From Chlamydomonas sphaeroides (taxonomy: Eukaryota; Chlorophyta; Chlorophyceae; Chlamydomonadales; Chlamydomonadaceae), in contig BDDC01001883.1 in the NCBI GenBank assembly GCA_001662425.1, positions 714 to 19,057 of the forward strand: a stretch of DNA of 18,344 nt. Direction: 5' to 3'. Both the position numbers and the translations under genes were made by a program. The notes below the pieces were generated by a model. It was not told the origin of the DNA. It saw nothing but the letters and a program-made list of their open reading frames with translations, and ran no database searches. Each line of letters starts with the position of its first letter. The stretch's first letter is position 1. Shown here one piece after another: positions 10,601-18,200 of this stretch.

Positions 10601-13600
10601 AGGTCTTGTACGGCACGGCGTGCGGTGCCTACGGTGGGCGTCACGGGAAGGAAGGTACGGTATGTGTACGGCAGCTGTGCGCGGCGTGGCAGCGGTGCGC
10701 AGGGGCCCACTCAGCACAACTTGATAGCTCAACCGCCAGAACACAGCCAGAACACGCCAGACGCGCAGCTGCGGAGCTGTCGACGAGCGCGCACGGCAAG
10801 AGTGTACGGTGTACGGTGTACGGTGCGGCGATTGCGCGCCAACATGGGAAGCTGCCGCGGCGCAGCCTGCACTTCCAGCGACCTACGCACGACCGGCGAG
10901 TGCCCAACCCGGGGTGTGCCGCGTGCGGGATGGTACTCTATTTCGGCCCTGTGAAGCTCGACCTAAAAGCACGCCGACCGGCCGCACCTTGGCTGCGGCG
11001 GCCCGGAGCCTCTGCTCCGCCAGCAGCGCGTACGAGGAGCGCGGCCCGCCTCGGCCCAGCAGCGCCAGCGCCGCCACTGGATGCCTCGCCATCGGCGGCG
11101 GCGGCGGTGGCGGCGGTGGCGGCGGCAGCGGCTGCGCCGTCCTGGGCCGCTGCGGCCCCGGGGCGTCGGCAGTGGCGGCGGCGCCGCTGCCGCTCGGCCC
11201 GGCGGCGGCGCCGCCGTCGGCGGCAGGCCGCTCGGGGTGGTCGGCGCGGAAGGCGCTGACGTGGCGTGCCTGAGGGTTGGAGTGGGGCGCCGGGGGCGGG
11301 CGGTGAGCCCGACGCGCGCTCGGCGACCGGTGGGTATGCGAAAACCAACCGCCGGCGCGGCATGCAACCTCGCCTGCCGGCACCGACGGCCAGGCACAGC
11401 TGCCGGCGGTCACTGGGCATACCCAGCATGCCCCGCACACCCAACCCATGCATGAAGACACTAGTTGGAAACACACCCGGCCACCGCCTGACGCTGGACG
11501 CGCGTGCAGCACCGACGCGGACCTGGGCAGCCACAGCTGCCAGCCGACCCAGCACCCCTGCTCACGCACTACCCAAAGCACCCACACATTGCAGATCGTG
11601 CAGCACGACGTGGACTTTCACCGCCGCCAGGGCTCGCCTTCAGCACCGACGCACTAGAAACCAGCCGGCCTGAGCAGCCCAGTTCAGCACTACATGAAAC
11701 GATTCCACATAGTGTACAGAGCCTTACAATCTGGGCTCCAGCCACCAGGACGCACCTGAAGGACCGACGCGAAGACGAACAGCCACAGCTGCCAGCCCAC
11801 GGACATGGCGACCAGCACCGGCACGGGCACCGTTGACATGGGCGCCCCGAACAGCTCGTAGCGCTGCCACCATAGCCAGCGGAGCGAGGCGTCCGCTAGC
11901 TGCAGTGGCAGGTAGCGGTGCAGCGGCACCTGGGGGCAGGGGGGGAAAGGGGCAGGGGGGTCTGGGACCGTGCCGTGTGTTCTGTTGGGTAGCCGTGGGC
12001 TAGCTGCAACGGGTGCGGCGGCGCATGGCGCGTGCTGCGCGGCAGCCCGTACGGCGCCCCGTACGTGTGCAGTACCGCACCTGGCAGAAGTACGCGTCCG
12101 CCTGGTACAGCAGGCAGTACTTGAACAGGAAGTGCGGCTCGTTGGGCAGCCGCGGTACGACGTCGAACAGCTGCACGGCAGTACGGGAGTGCGGCAGGCG
12201 GGAGGGGTCAGGCGGCGCCAGGCAGAGCGTTGCAGCGACCAGCGACAGGAGAGTCGGCGGCTGAGCGTCACGGCAGCACGCGGGGGCAGCAGGGCTGCAG
12301 GTCTTAACCTGCTCAGCGCCACCCCGCCTTCCCGAGACTTGGTCCTCGACGACACCCCGGTGTTTTCACAGCCCCGCTGCTCGCCCAGACGCGGATCGTC
12401 TGCTGAACCCCACCTTGAGCATGGAGATGCTGGAGTAGACGCTGCGCGATTTGCGATTTGCGCAGTAGCCGAGGGCGGGCGGGGATTGTGGAAAGGGGTG
12501 GTTGGGTCGGGATGAGTCGGCATTGGTATGCGGACCTAGCAGGGGCTCGGGCGCTGGCGACCCTGCCGTACAGCCGTACGCTTTATCACACAGCGCCCGC
12601 CACTCACACGTTCATGCCCAGGCACAGCTCCTCGCGCCGGCGCCGCCACAGCGACCGCGCTAACACGTACAGCAGGCAGCATGCCAGGTGGCATGCACAG
12701 AAGACCTGTACGGGCGTGCGCGCGGGCGCGCGGGCGGTTAGCGTGTACGAACGCAGGGCGCATACGGAGAGGGCGTGTAATACGGAACGTCCAAGCGGCT
12801 GAGAGGAACATGGGGTGTTGCGCACGGCGCAAAGAGAAGCCAGCGTTGCGCGCCAAATTCACGCGCTGCCCGACCCACATGGAAAATGAGCACGTGCGGC
12901 CCCGTACCTGCATCACGAAGTTGTCGCGCGACGGGCCGTGTACGAGCACGTACGACAGCTCCGCGAACACGCGGAACGCCTGCCAGCCCAGCGTGAGCGC
13001 CTCCACGCGCAACGTCAGGAAGCTGCGACGGGAGGGCGGCGCAACAACAGTTCCATCAAGTATGCCCGCCGCACGTCTCGCCAAGGCATGTCTAGTCGTC
13101 AGGGGTTGTGCGGACTGATGATAGCACCGATCGCCTCGCGCCCGCAACAGGAAGCTGCGCGACCGCTGTGAGGAAGCCGACCGCCACCACCGGCACCGGC
13201 ACCGGCACCGGTACCGTCACCACCGGCACCAGCAGCGGCACCGGCACCCCGGCAGCATCCCATCCTCAGCAGCAGCCGCGGAGGCCCGGGCGCCGCGACC
13301 GGCGGCAGCCGGCGCCACGCCAAGACAACTTTCTCCCAATACACACGCACACGCACACGCACACCCTGCTGGTGGGTGCGGGCTTCCGCCGCGGGCCGCT
13401 CGAGCCCCCCGGGGGCGCAAAGCCTGCGGCATGCTGCCCACATGCCAACACTCCGGCGGCGCCTGCAGCCCGTGCGACTGCCCGCACGCACATCAACCCA
13501 ACGAAGCCACCCCCATGCGGCATGCGGCGCTGTGCCGGCGGCTGCCGGCCGGGCTTAGCCGGCCGGGCGACCGGCGCGGACGACGCGGCGGCGCGTAGGG

Positions 13601-14475
13601 GCAGGGGCCCAGAGGGCCGCCTCGCTCCGGGCTGCAGCAGCGACGCCCGCAACTTGCGGCTCGCTCCCGTCCAACCCGCGCCCCGCTGCTCCAGTTTATG
13701 GCCGGGGGTACGGCCTTGTAGGGGCCCCAGCGCACGCGTGCACTGCAGGCATTCGCACCGGCTGTAAGCCTCGCTGCGGACCAGCGGCGGCGGCGACAGG
13801 GCCTGGCGCACAGAGCCGGCCAGCAGGCGTAACAGCTGCCTGCGGTCGGGCGGTAGGGAGCAACTGTTAGGCGCCGCTTGTGCCGACTGCAGCCGCGACA
13901 GCTGCGTGGGATGGAAGGTGGACGCGGCAACCATAACCGGCGCGAGGACGCGAGGGGTGGCAGACGTAACCCGCGGGGGCCACAGGTGCCTGTGTTAGCG
14001 CTGGGCGACGTGGCGCAAGCATGGATAAAAGCGTCGACCTCGAGTTGCCGGCGCACGCAGCCCGCAGCTTCAGCGTGGCATCCCTCGTGCGGCCACGGGG
14101 GAGGGTAAGGTGGGTTGCGCCAACCCGCTTACGTGCCGATACATCCACGGATGCTCACCGCAACGTCGGTCGGCGGGCCCTATCCTTGTCGCGAGCAATT
14201 GCAGCCTGCTCTCCATCCTCGCTAGGATCATCTGGAGGCTGTTTGAGCCTTCGACGACGGACTTCCTGAAATAAGATGGAGGAAAACGAAACTATGAAGT
14301 TCTATCCGCCAACTCCCCTGGTTAAGGGTTGAGCATTAACGCCGCATTCCCTTCATATGCGCAGGACCAGAGAAGGCAGGCAAAACAACTCGACGGCGCG
14401 AGGGCCTCGCTGCGTTTCTCGAGCTATGCAAGCGCATAACATATGTAGCAAGCAGCCATGTCGCGTTACCTGCAT
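3893..14475 (-). CDS. Large multi-exon membrane/ankyrin protein with SPL-like C-terminal module
   Basis: Model of 21 exons (minus): 14470-14475, 14159-14265, 13492-13989, 12908-13022, 12608-12705, 12414-12441, 12081-12170, 11756-11929, 10988-11269, 10510-10628, 9638-10355, 9238-9426, 8669-8938, 8299-8487, 7865-8009, 7221-7328, 6471-6778, 6115-6336, 5726-5922, 4949-5369, 3893-4654. The coding total is 5046 nt (1681 aa plus TGA) and the frame holds at all 20 junctions. Domains in order: charged/low-complexity N-terminus, membrane block (aa 203-372), Pro/Ala linker, beta-rich module (about 467-900), ankyrin-type repeats (about 1205-1240 and 1402-1428), Gly/Ala-rich tail. The beta-ankyrin order matches the C-terminal half of long SPL/SBP proteins, but no SBP zinc-finger domain is seen. 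Exons 4-13, 15, 18 and 20 are well supported. The start (exons 1-3), the exon 14 acceptor, the exon 17 span and the 3' end are uncertain. It may be two adjacent genes, divided between the membrane block and the beta module. Function is unknown; intracellular membrane attachment is inferred. Confidence 0.6.
4695..4848. repeat. ATGACAGTT triplication followed by AAGC/CTCG repeats
   Basis: Three copies of ATGACAGTT (4695-4721) are followed by a tract of AAGC units mixed with AAGCTCGC (about 4742-4848). Both lie in intron 4655-4948 of the SPL-like gene. The tract reads open in several frames, which produces spurious Ala/Ser/Lys-rich and Leu/Ala/Cys-rich peptides. Confidence 0.85.
4949..6336 (-). 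other. Ankyrin-repeat region (exons 18-20 of the SPL-like gene)
   Basis: Exon 6115-6336 ends with GLPLLHAAVRSGNADM and exon 5726-5922 continues VGLVVGWMAEAGL, which together form one ankyrin-type repeat split by an intron at its second helix. Exon 4949-5369 ends with LTPLHLALALGDEGGMAARIL, a clear second repeat with the TPLHLA signature. Between them is a Ser/Pro/Ala-rich insert of about 165 residues. Long SPL proteins have the same pair: an LLHRAVRxxS..MVE.LL repeat followed by LTPLHIAAxxDG. The 5726 donor (AG|GTCATC) is non-standard but is the only one whose phase matches the next exon. Confidence 0.7.
5988..6038. repeat. 24-bp direct repeat in AT-richer intron
   Basis: AGGCACAAGAGTGTGATGCT plus GAAA occurs identically at 5988-6011 and 6015-6038. 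Partial copies (GATGCTGA(A/T)AG) lie just upstream. The tract fills much of intron 5923-6114, which is clearly less GC-rich than its surroundings. Confidence 0.85.
6925..6984. repeat. Perfect 26-bp inverted repeat (hairpin) in an intron
   Basis: The arms 6925-6950 and 6959-6984 are exact reverse complements with an 8-nt loop, in intron 6779-7220 of the SPL-like gene. A third, direct copy of 23 bases of the left arm and loop stands at 7072-7094. No protein-coding role is apparent. It may be a small MITE-like element, a snapback duplication or a small-RNA hairpin. Confidence 0.85.
7581..7680. repeat. Ten-unit 10-bp minisatellite (GCCCAACACG-type)
   Basis: Ten consecutive 10-bp units, GCCCAA(C/G)AC(A/G) with one GGCAAACACA variant, stand in intron 7329-7864 of the SPL-like gene. 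The array has higher-order structure: AAGACA units on the left, AACACG units in the middle and AACACA units at the ends. Confidence 0.9.
8669..10628 (-). other. Beta-rich SPL-like middle module (exons 10-13)
   Basis: Exons 10510-10628, 9638-10355, 9238-9426 and 8669-8938 join in phases 2, 0 and 0. Key phrases are PYKTSARLYLSG, then LPADWVARL, ARPGSLVVHMDLYY, FEVELWVSAG and IHVELWRGRELLG. Long SPL proteins have an equivalent series: a strand ending in KLFG, a LP...W(L) helix, RPGC(I/V)xLTIYLR, then filamin-like strands before the ankyrin repeats. The Ala-rich insert in exon 11, with a run of about 11 Ala, is typical of volvocine coding sequence. The assignment to this family rests on pattern and order, not on a computed alignment. 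Confidence 0.55.
8781..8850 (-). repeat. In-frame 9-bp repeat coding for a His-rich stretch
   Basis: Within exon 13, variants of CCCATG(T/G)GT are repeated about seven times in frame. They give a VSH/GSH series ending GCHAHDD, about nine His and one Cys in 25 residues. A second His/Glu-rich stretch (EHEHEAEAAEE) follows about 15 residues later. Repeat slippage is the likely origin. Confidence 0.8.
11496..11545 (-). repeat. Intronic copy of the 3' end of exon 8
   Basis: This block matches 11748-11797, the end of exon 8 and its donor, over 50 ungapped bases with 10 differences. It includes an 18-base identical core (CAGCCACAGCTGCCAGCC on the plus strand). It lies in the intron just downstream (11270-11755). 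Frame and donor are not preserved. Confidence 0.65.
11756..13022 (-). other. Multi-pass membrane block (exons 4-8 of the SPL-like gene)
   Basis: Five exons (12908-13022, 12608-12705, 12414-12441, 12081-12170, 11756-11929) all have canonical borders and phases 0, 2, 0, 0. They translate to about 169 residues rich in Phe, Leu, Tyr and Trp. Likely membrane-spanning stretches are LGWQAFRVFAELSYVLV, VFCACHLACCLLYVLA, the segment around VVYSSISMLKLFDVV, HFLFKYCLLYQADAYF, and PVPVLVAMSVGWQLWLFVF, with a Trp-rich amphipathic stretch (LRWLWWQRYELF) before the last. Basic clusters such as RSLWRRRREE lie between them. I do not recognise a transporter or receptor family. In long plant SPL proteins a single membrane segment follows the ankyrin repeats, whereas here the block precedes the beta module. 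Confidence 0.7.
12414..12441 (-). other. 28-nt micro-exon
   Basis: Between ATCGCGCAG and GTGGGG lie 28 nt coding for the last base of a Val codon and VYSSISMLK. The phase 2 entry and phase 0 exit fit both neighbours exactly. The joined peptide (CLGMNVVYSSISMLKLFDVV) is a continuous hydrophobic helix, which supports the exon despite its size. Confidence 0.7.
13188..13253. repeat. CACCGG-type hexamer repeat
   Basis: Degenerate tandem CACCGG/GGCACC units lie in intron 13023-13491. One minus-strand frame reads as a hydrophobic Val-Pro series, but no splice sites fit it, so I treat it as intronic repeat. A CA-rich tract (ACACGC units) follows at about 13340-13365. Confidence 0.75.
13492..14475 (-). 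other. Proposed 5' exons and N-terminus of the SPL-like gene
   Basis: The model starts at ATG 14473-14475 with a six-base coding exon (Met-Gln) and a GTAACG donor. Exon 14159-14265 follows a clean TTATTTCAG acceptor, ends at GTGAGC and encodes a charged segment (EVRRRRLKQPPDDPSEDGEQ). Exon 13492-13989 joins in phase 2 after CTAACACAG and ends at a GTGCGT donor, again in phase 2, matching the next exon. It contains a helix-like LLRLLAGSVRQAL and a CECLQC motif. Exons 14159-14265 and 13492-13989 have good splice signals. The six-base first exon is a guess, and a different upstream exon could supply the start. Confidence 0.4.
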
Positions 14476-16226
14476 CCCGGGTGAGTTACACCAGCGCGCT
14501 GGTGGCGAGCTTAAGGCGCGCTTGGTTCCGCAAGTATGTTGACGCTTCGCAGCTTGCCTTGTGAAGTGAACGGTATGGGGCTATTGGCAACGTGTTGCTT
14601 GAGCCTCAAACGTCAAGGCAACTACTCAAGCTACCTAAGTTGCTCCGGTGCTGTGCGCGTTGCTTCATATGTTGCCTCTGTGGCGCAGACCAAAGAAGTT
14701 CACTTGACTGTGTGCATACAGACTGTGTACGGTCTTTTGAAACTGCTGCTCGGCCATTCGGCACGACGAACCCGAAACCGCTGCTCCCCACAGACGACCA
14801 TTGCTCGTTTTGTGCCTGCTCCGCCAGAAAGGGCCCCGCCGTGGCCATCTGCGGCACCCGCCTGTCGGCCTCTAGCCCCACGCGGAGAGCAGCGGCGTGC
14901 TCTGCTGCCCAACCGCGGGGCCTCCCACCCTGCCTGCGCGCCCCTGCACGCCCCTGCCGGCGGCACGACCAGCCCTCGTGTTCTCCCTCCAACATCGCAG
15001 GAAGACATACATTTTGACTCGGTTGCACAGGTTCAAATTGAACTTCGACCGTCTGCTGGCTTCGTTGTAGTTCAATCCACTTGGCGGCAGCTGGGGACCT
15101 TCTGTGGCCTCGGTTCAGGAGGCCCCCTTGCTCCGCCGCCAGCAGCGGTTGTGACCACGGCAAGATATGCCCGGCCAGAGCGATGGCCACAACCGACGGT
15201 TCGGAGCAGCATCGGCCAAGCTACGTGCCAGCCCCCCGGGAGTGCTCCGGGCCGCGGACTCTCCTGCGCGCTAAGTACGAGCATGACCTGCTGCTTTCAA
15301 GCCGCGGCATGCGCCGCGTGATGCTAGAAGCCGACCCGAGCCGTTTGGGTATCTGAGGGATGTGCGGGATAGGCGGATGGAAGCCCTGAGGAGCCCAAGG
15401 CCCCAGCGCACCAATGCGCTCTGGAATGCCGATGGCCCCCCTGGCTGTGAAACGGCGAACTCCGCTTTGCGGTGTGACAGTCACAGCAACTCCAGCCGGC
15501 TCCAGCCGCAGCCTCCACGGCCGCTGAGTGGCCCATGCCGAGCGCCCAGCGCAATGCATGCCAGGCCAGGCAGCTGCCGTGGACACGCAAGGCGGCCGCC
15601 CACAACAGGCGCACGTCCCCACCGTCGCCACGCTGCTACAACGACCGACGGAGCTGCCAGACGGGGCGCACCCTGCACACCGCGCCTCCCCACCCCCACC
15701 CACCCACCCGCGCATATACACACACGCACATACACCGCGTATGGGGATCTGTTCTACTTCACACTTGTGCACACTCGCACCTGGCACGAATGCCTGCAAC
15801 ACAAGCCCCGAGCACCCTGGCCGCCGGGCCGGGCTCCGGAGCGCCCCGGCTCTGGAAGCCCCGCGCACCGCGGGCGCTCGGCGGGCCTGCATCCTCGCAG
15901 CGCCCGGCTGCTGCACTCCTGTCAGCATCCTGCGCACCCACCGCCCCTGCGGGCCCCCGACCCCGCCTCGCGGGTGCTGGCACCCTGGCGCCCTCCAATG
16001 ACTTCCACGCCGGTCCTCAAGTAAAAGGGGCCCCGGCACCAGCCCACACGCGCACCAACCCCGGGCAGCCCGCGTGACACGCCCGCCCTTGCGGCCCCCC
16101 AACCGCGGCGCCTGCCCCAGCCGCCACCCCCGGCCAAACCGGTGCAGCCAGCAGGGCACGCGTAACCCCACCCCGCCTCCCACCACGCGCCCGCCACAAC
16201 CACCGATGAATCCACGTTTACGCAGG
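14476..16226. other. Intergenic stretch between the two minus-strand genes
   Basis: About 14.3-15.1 kb is noticeably less GC-rich than the rest and could hold the promoter of the SPL-like gene. No convincing multi-exon gene was found on either strand apart from the 57-codon candidate. A CCCACC tract and a CA-rich tract lie at about 15690-15735. The part between 15.4 and 16.2 kb is CT/CA-rich with no recognisable coding sequence. Confidence 0.5.
15183..15356 (+). CDS. Possible 57-aa hypothetical protein
   Basis: An ATG in a fair context (GCGATGGCC) opens a 57-codon frame ending at TGA 15354-15356. The peptide contains APRECSGPRTLLRAKYEHDL and RGMRRVMLEADPSRLG. It is charged and not repetitive, unlike the shadow frames around it. 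I do not recognise a family. The frame is open upstream to 15081, so the start could be earlier or the segment could be an exon of a larger gene. A plus-strand TGTAA at 16261 could end its transcript, but that would leave a 3' UTR of about 900 nt. Confidence 0.28.
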   Translation: MATTDGSEQHRPSYVPAPRECSGPRTLLRAKYEHDLLLSSRGMRRVMLEADPSRLGI

Positions 16227-16231
16227 TTACA
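16227..16231 (-). terminator. TGTAA poly(A) signal for ATG101
   Basis: TGTAA reads on the minus strand about 280 nt after the ATG101 stop codon. TGTAA is the usual polyadenylation signal in volvocine algae and normally lies some 10-20 nt before the cleavage site, so the transcript probably ends near 16210-16217. No other TGTAA on this strand is evident between the stop and this site. Confidence 0.6.
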
Positions 16232-16260
16232 GATGTTCCTCCTTTGGCTTCGTTCTAGCT

Positions 16261-16265
16261 TGTAA
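16261..16265 (+). terminator. Plus-strand TGTAA, possible poly(A) signal
   Basis: TGTAA on the plus strand lies 30 bp from the oppositely oriented ATG101 signal. It would suit a plus-strand transcript coming from the 14.5-15.4 kb region. No firm gene supports it. Confidence 0.3.
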
Positions 16266-16508
16266 CAACCGTGTCGTGCGCATGCCGGCCCAACCCCTCG
16301 CAACCCCCGGCGCTGCCCCTCGCAACACCCGGCGCCAGGGCGCTGCAGTGCGCTGCCTCGCCCACCCGCCGCATGGGCACATGGCCATGCGGGCCAGCGC
16401 TGCGGCCGCTGGGTGCCTTGTAGCCCCGTCGTGGTGCTGTACGACGAAGATAGTGCTCCCGGACGGGGCTTGTGCACAGCAGCCGGACCCGCCAGGTCGT
16501 GCAAGCCC

Positions 16509-18200
16509 TCAGCCCAGCACGGGTGGCGGGGTGGCCTTGAGCAGCATGCGGCCCACCGCCGTGAGGCCGCCCTGCAGGGAGCCGCGGCCGGAGGAGCTGC
16601 GGGGGAAGAGATGGGGGGGGCAGGGAGGGGGAGAGCGTGTGTGTTTGGGTTTTGGGGAGGGAGCAGCATGCGGCCCACGGCCGTGAGGCCGCCCTGGAGG
16701 CAGCCGCGGCCGCAGGACCAGGCGATGGGGGGCAGGAGAGGGTGTTGGGGGAGGGGGGTTGAGGACGGGGGGTGTCCGTGTGCTGTCCCCCCAGCGACAC
16801 CAGGAGGCGCGCGGGTTGCGGGGACAAGGGGATTGTGGGCTGTGTCGGTGGAGGACGGTGCGTGTCCGTGTCCGTGCCCGCGAGCTTGCGCTGCGCCGTC
16901 ATGCGCGACCCGAAGAGAGAGATGCGGATGCGGCGGCGGCCGGTGGGCCGTGTGTGTGGGCGTGCAACGCCGCCACCGAGTGCCTCCGCGCGTCCGCAGC
17001 CGGCCGCGCGGGCAGCGCTGTTGTTTTTGGGGGGTGTCTGGGGGTTTCGCCCAGGCACACTGTCCGTGTCTGTACGGCAGTCCCCATGCGAGAGGCTAAG
17101 GGCAGCGGCTAGCGCTGTCCTCGCCGGCTCGCTGGCCGCGCGGGCAGCGCCGCCGCCCCGCATCGGGTCCATGAGGCGGTGGGCAGTGTTGGGGATGAAC
17201 ATGGAGCAGCTGCTTCGAACAGCAGCGCCCGAGATGAACGCGGAGCTTGCGGCAGCCGCTGCCGAGGCGCCGAGGCGCCGAGGCGCACGTGGCAGGAGCG
17301 GAGCGTCCTCCTGTGGTCGCTCGTGGTCGCCTCGACGCGACTGGGGCGCACCGCCGCCCTGGCCTTTCCCCACGGCGGCCAGGCCCAGGCTGCCGCCCCC
17401 CCCCCCCATGGTCATCACCGAACAGCCTTGCGGCTGCAGGCTCCCGCGGGCGGGCTCGCACCCGGAGAAGGCGATGTCGAAGGGGAAGGTGGTGGCCGAG
17501 GAGGACAGCACGGGCGGTATGTGGTCGCGCTTGTCGTTCACGCAGCGCACCTGCGGCGGGTTGCAGGCGGCCCGAGCCCCCAACGTTGTCGAGCATGGGT
17601 TGGTTGGGCAGGCACCGGTGTATGAGCGCATCCATGTGTTCATGGTAACGGAACGTCATAGCGCAACAGCGACAAGCATATGAGCGCATCGATGCGTTCA
17701 TTGTTACGGAACGTAATAGAGTAGCAGCGACAGTATATGAGCGTATCGATATGTATGGGCCGGGGCCTCTACGGCAGAGCGGCCAGTGCAGCGCGTGCGG
17801 TATGCATGGGAGGCGGCATGGGAGGCGGCATGGGAGGCGGCACACGGCATGCCGGGGAGGTGATGACACGATACCGGTGAGTGCTAGACGATGGGTGTGA
17901 CGCCGTCTCACCACGAACGCCAGCTGCTCCTCCATTGCCGCCTGGAGCCGCGCCTGGCGCGAGGCGCGCGCTGCGGGGCCGGCGGCGTGGGCAGCCGCCG
18001 TTGGCAGGTGAGCAGCCGGGGGCATCTATCTACGGTACGCAGGCATCACCACAGGCCGCCTCGCGCAGCCCAGGTGGGGTCCATCCCCTGCCAAGGCCCC
18101 GCGCCGCCTCACCTGCCGCCGACGCCGCCGGCGCGGCCCGGGCCGGCACGCTCGCCTGCGGCGGTGCGGCCAACAGCGCAGCGGGGGGCGGGGGCACAGC
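16509..18200 (-). CDS. ATG101: ATG101, autophagy-related protein 101 (C-terminal half, 5' partial)
   Basis: Four exons are read on the minus strand: 18113-18200, 17912-17970, 17462-17550 and 16509-16596, with TGA at 16509-16511. Junction phases are 1, 0 and 2 and all match. Donors are GTGAGG, GTGAGA and GTGCGA; every acceptor ends in CAG. The 107 visible residues are an Ala/Pro linker, a helix (RASRQARLQAAMEEQLAFV), then VRCVNDKRDHIPPV, FPFDIAFSG and finally GLTAVGRMLL before the stop. Order and wording follow the C-terminus of plant ATG101, which has a phrase like FVNEKKDHVPPIP, a YPYEITIPSSSDS-like strand and a final KRMLQ helix. In the known family ATG101 is a HORMA protein that pairs with ATG13 and stabilises the ATG1/ULK kinase complex at the phagophore assembly site. 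The N-terminal HORMA core with the WF finger is not in view, and I found no earlier exon before the window edge. The first exon (18113-18200) is the least certain; the three others are firm. Confidence 0.83.
16661..16718 (-). repeat. Diverged second copy of the ATG101 terminal exon inside its last intron
   Basis: This 58-bp block repeats the ATG101 last-exon segment at 16539-16596 with about five mismatches and an offset of 122 bp. Read on the minus strand it still gives LQGGLTAVGRMLL in the same relative frame. Where the true exon is preceded by CCCGCAG, the copy has CGCCTGG, so the AG acceptor is missing. After the shared block the copy runs into CTCCCTCCCC and loses the last codons and the stop. 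It is most likely a tandem exon duplication that is no longer spliced. Confidence 0.75.
17621..17760. repeat. Direct repeat of about 57 bp in an ATG101 intron
   Basis: Units beginning TATGAGCG(C/T)ATC start at 17621, 17679 and 17736, a period of 57-58 bp. The first two are full length and share ACGGAACGT and CAGCGACA blocks; the third breaks off after about 25 bp. The tract is more AT-rich than its surroundings and lies wholly within the intron 17551-17911. Confidence 0.8.
17804..17843. repeat. 12-bp tandem repeat GCATGGGAGGCG
   Basis: Three nearly perfect copies of GCATGGGAGGCG stand in the same ATG101 intron as the 57-bp repeat. No coding or regulatory meaning is apparent. Confidence 0.75.

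Noticed and set aside
13099..13491. Hydrophobic Val-Pro frame or Gly-Ala frame over the CACCGG repeat as an extra exon
   Set aside because: No donor/acceptor pair gives matching phases, whereas the direct join 13492 to 13022 (GTGCGT donor, GTCGCAG acceptor, phase 2) does.
14536..15321. Plus-strand open frame of about 260 codons
   Set aside because: Poor codon bias, no recognisable domain, and it overlaps the better-looking 57-codon frame. Kept only as part of the uncertain intergenic stretch.
16255..17643. Minus-strand open frame of about 460 codons across the ATG101 region
   Set aside because: Only 17462-17550 of it is coding. The rest is the 865-nt intron with CT/CA repeats, and the ATG101 C-terminus continues in another frame after splicing.
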